From Clostridia bacterium (lineage in GTDB: Bacteria > Bacillota > Clostridia > Christensenellales > Aristaeellaceae): a stretch of DNA of 6,704 nucleotides. Location: positions 1 to 6,704 of the forward strand of contig CAAGII010000140.1 in NCBI GenBank assembly GCA_900769875.1, in the 5' to 3' direction. A program made the position numbers and the translations under genes. Positions 6,088 to 6,704 of the stretch are shown piece by piece (within the stretch, counting starts at the first letter, position 1; the number at the start of each line of letters is the position of its first letter). The notes under the pieces are model-generated. The model saw only the letters and a list, made by a program, of their open reading frames with translations, was not told the origin of the DNA and ran no database searches.

Positions 6088-6144
6088 ATGGATTCGGCCT
6101 CATCAGGGCTTCCATTTCTCCCGGTTTCCACATGGATATTTTGA
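6088..6144 (+). CDS. Possible 18-codon leader ORF upstream of the DUF3987 gene
   Basis: ATG 6088 is preceded by GAGGAAG (6078-6084), a plausible ribosome binding site, 6 nt after GAGG. The frame encodes MDSASSGLPFLPVSTWIF and stops at TGA 6142-6144. The stop lies immediately before the Shine-Dalgarno sequence (6145-6151) of the next gene and 15 nt before its TTG start, so ribosomes finishing here could help initiation downstream. The peptide has no run of one regulatory amino acid typical of attenuation leaders. It may be a chance ORF. Confidence 0.25.
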   Translation: MDSASSGLPFLPVSTWIF

Positions 6145-6151
6145 AGGGAGG
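6145..6151 (+). promoter_or_regulatory. Ribosome binding site that fixes the TTG start at 6160
   Basis: AGGGAGG lies 8 nt before TTG 6160-6162. The in-frame stop TGA at 6142-6144 limits upstream extension, and the next in-frame ATG (6364) lies inside the conserved DUF3987 sequence, so TTG is the likely start. Confidence 0.75.
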
Positions 6152-6159
6152 CAGATTGT

Positions 6160-6704
6160 TTGAGTATCATTCAGACCACTAAAAACCCTAAAAACACTGA
6201 AAACCCCATCTCCAACACTGGACAGGCTCCGGGCCTGTTCAACCCCTATGTCCCGCTGAGACCCAGCGCGGACACGCTGCCCGCATTCCCCATTCACTGC
6301 CTGCCGCCGCGGCTGCAGGCCTACGTTACCGCCGTCGCGGAGCACACGCAGACGCCGGTGGACATGGCCGCCGGGGTCGCGCTCGGCGTGCTCGCCACCT
6401 GCCTGCAGGGCAAGGTCCGGGTGGAGGGCAACCCGGGCCACTATGAGCAAACCAGCCTGTATGTGTTCATCGTCGCCAATCCGGGCGCGCGCAAGTCCGC
6501 CGTCATCCGCGCGATGACCGCTGTCATCGAGGACTATGAGCAAGCGCATAACGAAAGGCTGAAGCCGCAGATTCGCAAGCGCCGTCAGGAGCGCGAGACG
6601 CTTCAGCGGCAGATCAACCGCCTGAATCGCCAGCTGGAGCAGAAATACGACAGCATGACCGAGTTGGAGCTTCAGCACGCGCAGGACAATCTGGCCGACC
6701 TGCC
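6160..6704 (+). CDS. DUF3987 (YfjI-like) protein, N-terminal part, runs off the right edge
   Basis: The first 181 residues are present. After a polar start (about 1-37, Asn/Pro/Lys-rich, SIIQTTKNPKNTENP) comes LPAFPIHCLPPRLQAYV (40-56), then HTQTPVD followed by MAAGVALGVLATCLQGKVRV (69-88). Next is SLYVFIVANPGARKSAVIRA, with the variant P-loop PGARKS at 108-113. This order is the hallmark of DUF3987 proteins, recognised from memory. They are found on plasmids, prophages and integrative elements and are thought to be ATPase/replication-related, though the function is not established. GARKS in place of the canonical GxGKS is usual for the group as I recall it. Residues 124-181 are highly charged and helical (Arg/Gln/Glu-rich), probably coiled coil. 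The Walker B and C-terminal parts lie outside. It opens with TTG behind a strong ribosome binding site. It suggests the right end of the window is mobile or accessory DNA. Confidence 0.8.
   Translation, partial: MSIIQTTKNPKNTENPISNTGQAPGLFNPYVPLRPSADTLPAFPIHCLPPRLQAYVTAVAEHTQTPVDMAAGVALGVLATCLQGKVRVEGNPGHYEQTSLYVFIVANPGARKSAVIRAMTAVIEDYEQAHNERLKPQIRKRRQERETLQRQINRLNRQLEQKYDSMTELELQHAQDNLADL
6179..6205 (+). repeat. Three 9-nt tandem repeats at the start of the DUF3987 gene
   Basis: The units CTAAAAACC, CTAAAAACA and CTGAAAACC follow one another without gaps. They are A-rich against GC-rich flanks and encode the short peptide repeat TKN-PKN-TEN. Nine is a multiple of three, so copy-number change would keep the frame. 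Confidence 0.6.

Noticed and set aside
5128..6159. tRNA or rRNA genes in the gene-free region
   Set aside because: No GTTCRAN-type T-loop with an acceptor stem and CCA-like end, and no rRNA-like stretch was seen on either strand.

Overview
The window looks like part of a GC-rich Firmicutes genome, most likely a gut Clostridia of the Oscillospiraceae/Christensenellaceae type. The basis is strong AGGAGG-type ribosome binding sites, a TATAAT promoter, an LPQTG sortase anchor and the DUF6273/MBG/Ig-like surface-protein modules common in those bacteria. The genus cannot be fixed from the sequence.

Layout, left to right. (1) Positions 2-247 are the 3' end of a gene whose tail matches a C-terminal module often annotated in Clostridia as 23S rRNA (uracil-5-)-methyltransferase RumA/RlmD. 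(2) Positions 279-544 hold a well-initiated short reading frame that looks frameshifted by one base. (3) A promoter at 537-565 and a ribosome binding site at 595-600 drive the main gene at 609-5087. It encodes a secreted, wall-anchored 1,492-residue protein: signal peptide, DUF6273 domain, about seven tandem modules of roughly 80 residues (one a clear MBG-type domain), further Ig-like modules, an InlB-like repeat, a C-terminal stalk domain and LPQTG-TM-positive tail. A strong intrinsic terminator follows at 5098-5127. (4) Positions 5128-6159 contain no convincing protein gene. Positions 5413-5801 are an almost continuous chain of inverted repeats, including a long bulged hairpin, a closed ~118-nt domain, a 13-bp stem and a three-way junction. 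A second, orphan terminator lies at 5906-5959. I read this as a candidate large structured non-coding RNA on the + strand, or else a structured intergenic repeat; this is the most interesting part of the window. (5) From 6160 to the right edge is the start of a DUF3987 (YfjI-like) gene, typical of plasmids, phages and integrative elements, beginning with TTG behind a good ribosome binding site and possibly preceded by an 18-codon leader ORF.

The DUF3987 gene and the RumA-type tail both suggest accessory or mobile DNA, with the surface protein as its own transcription unit (own promoter and terminator). No integrase, relaxase, tRNA, sortase or attachment site is visible, so the mobile-element reading is inference.
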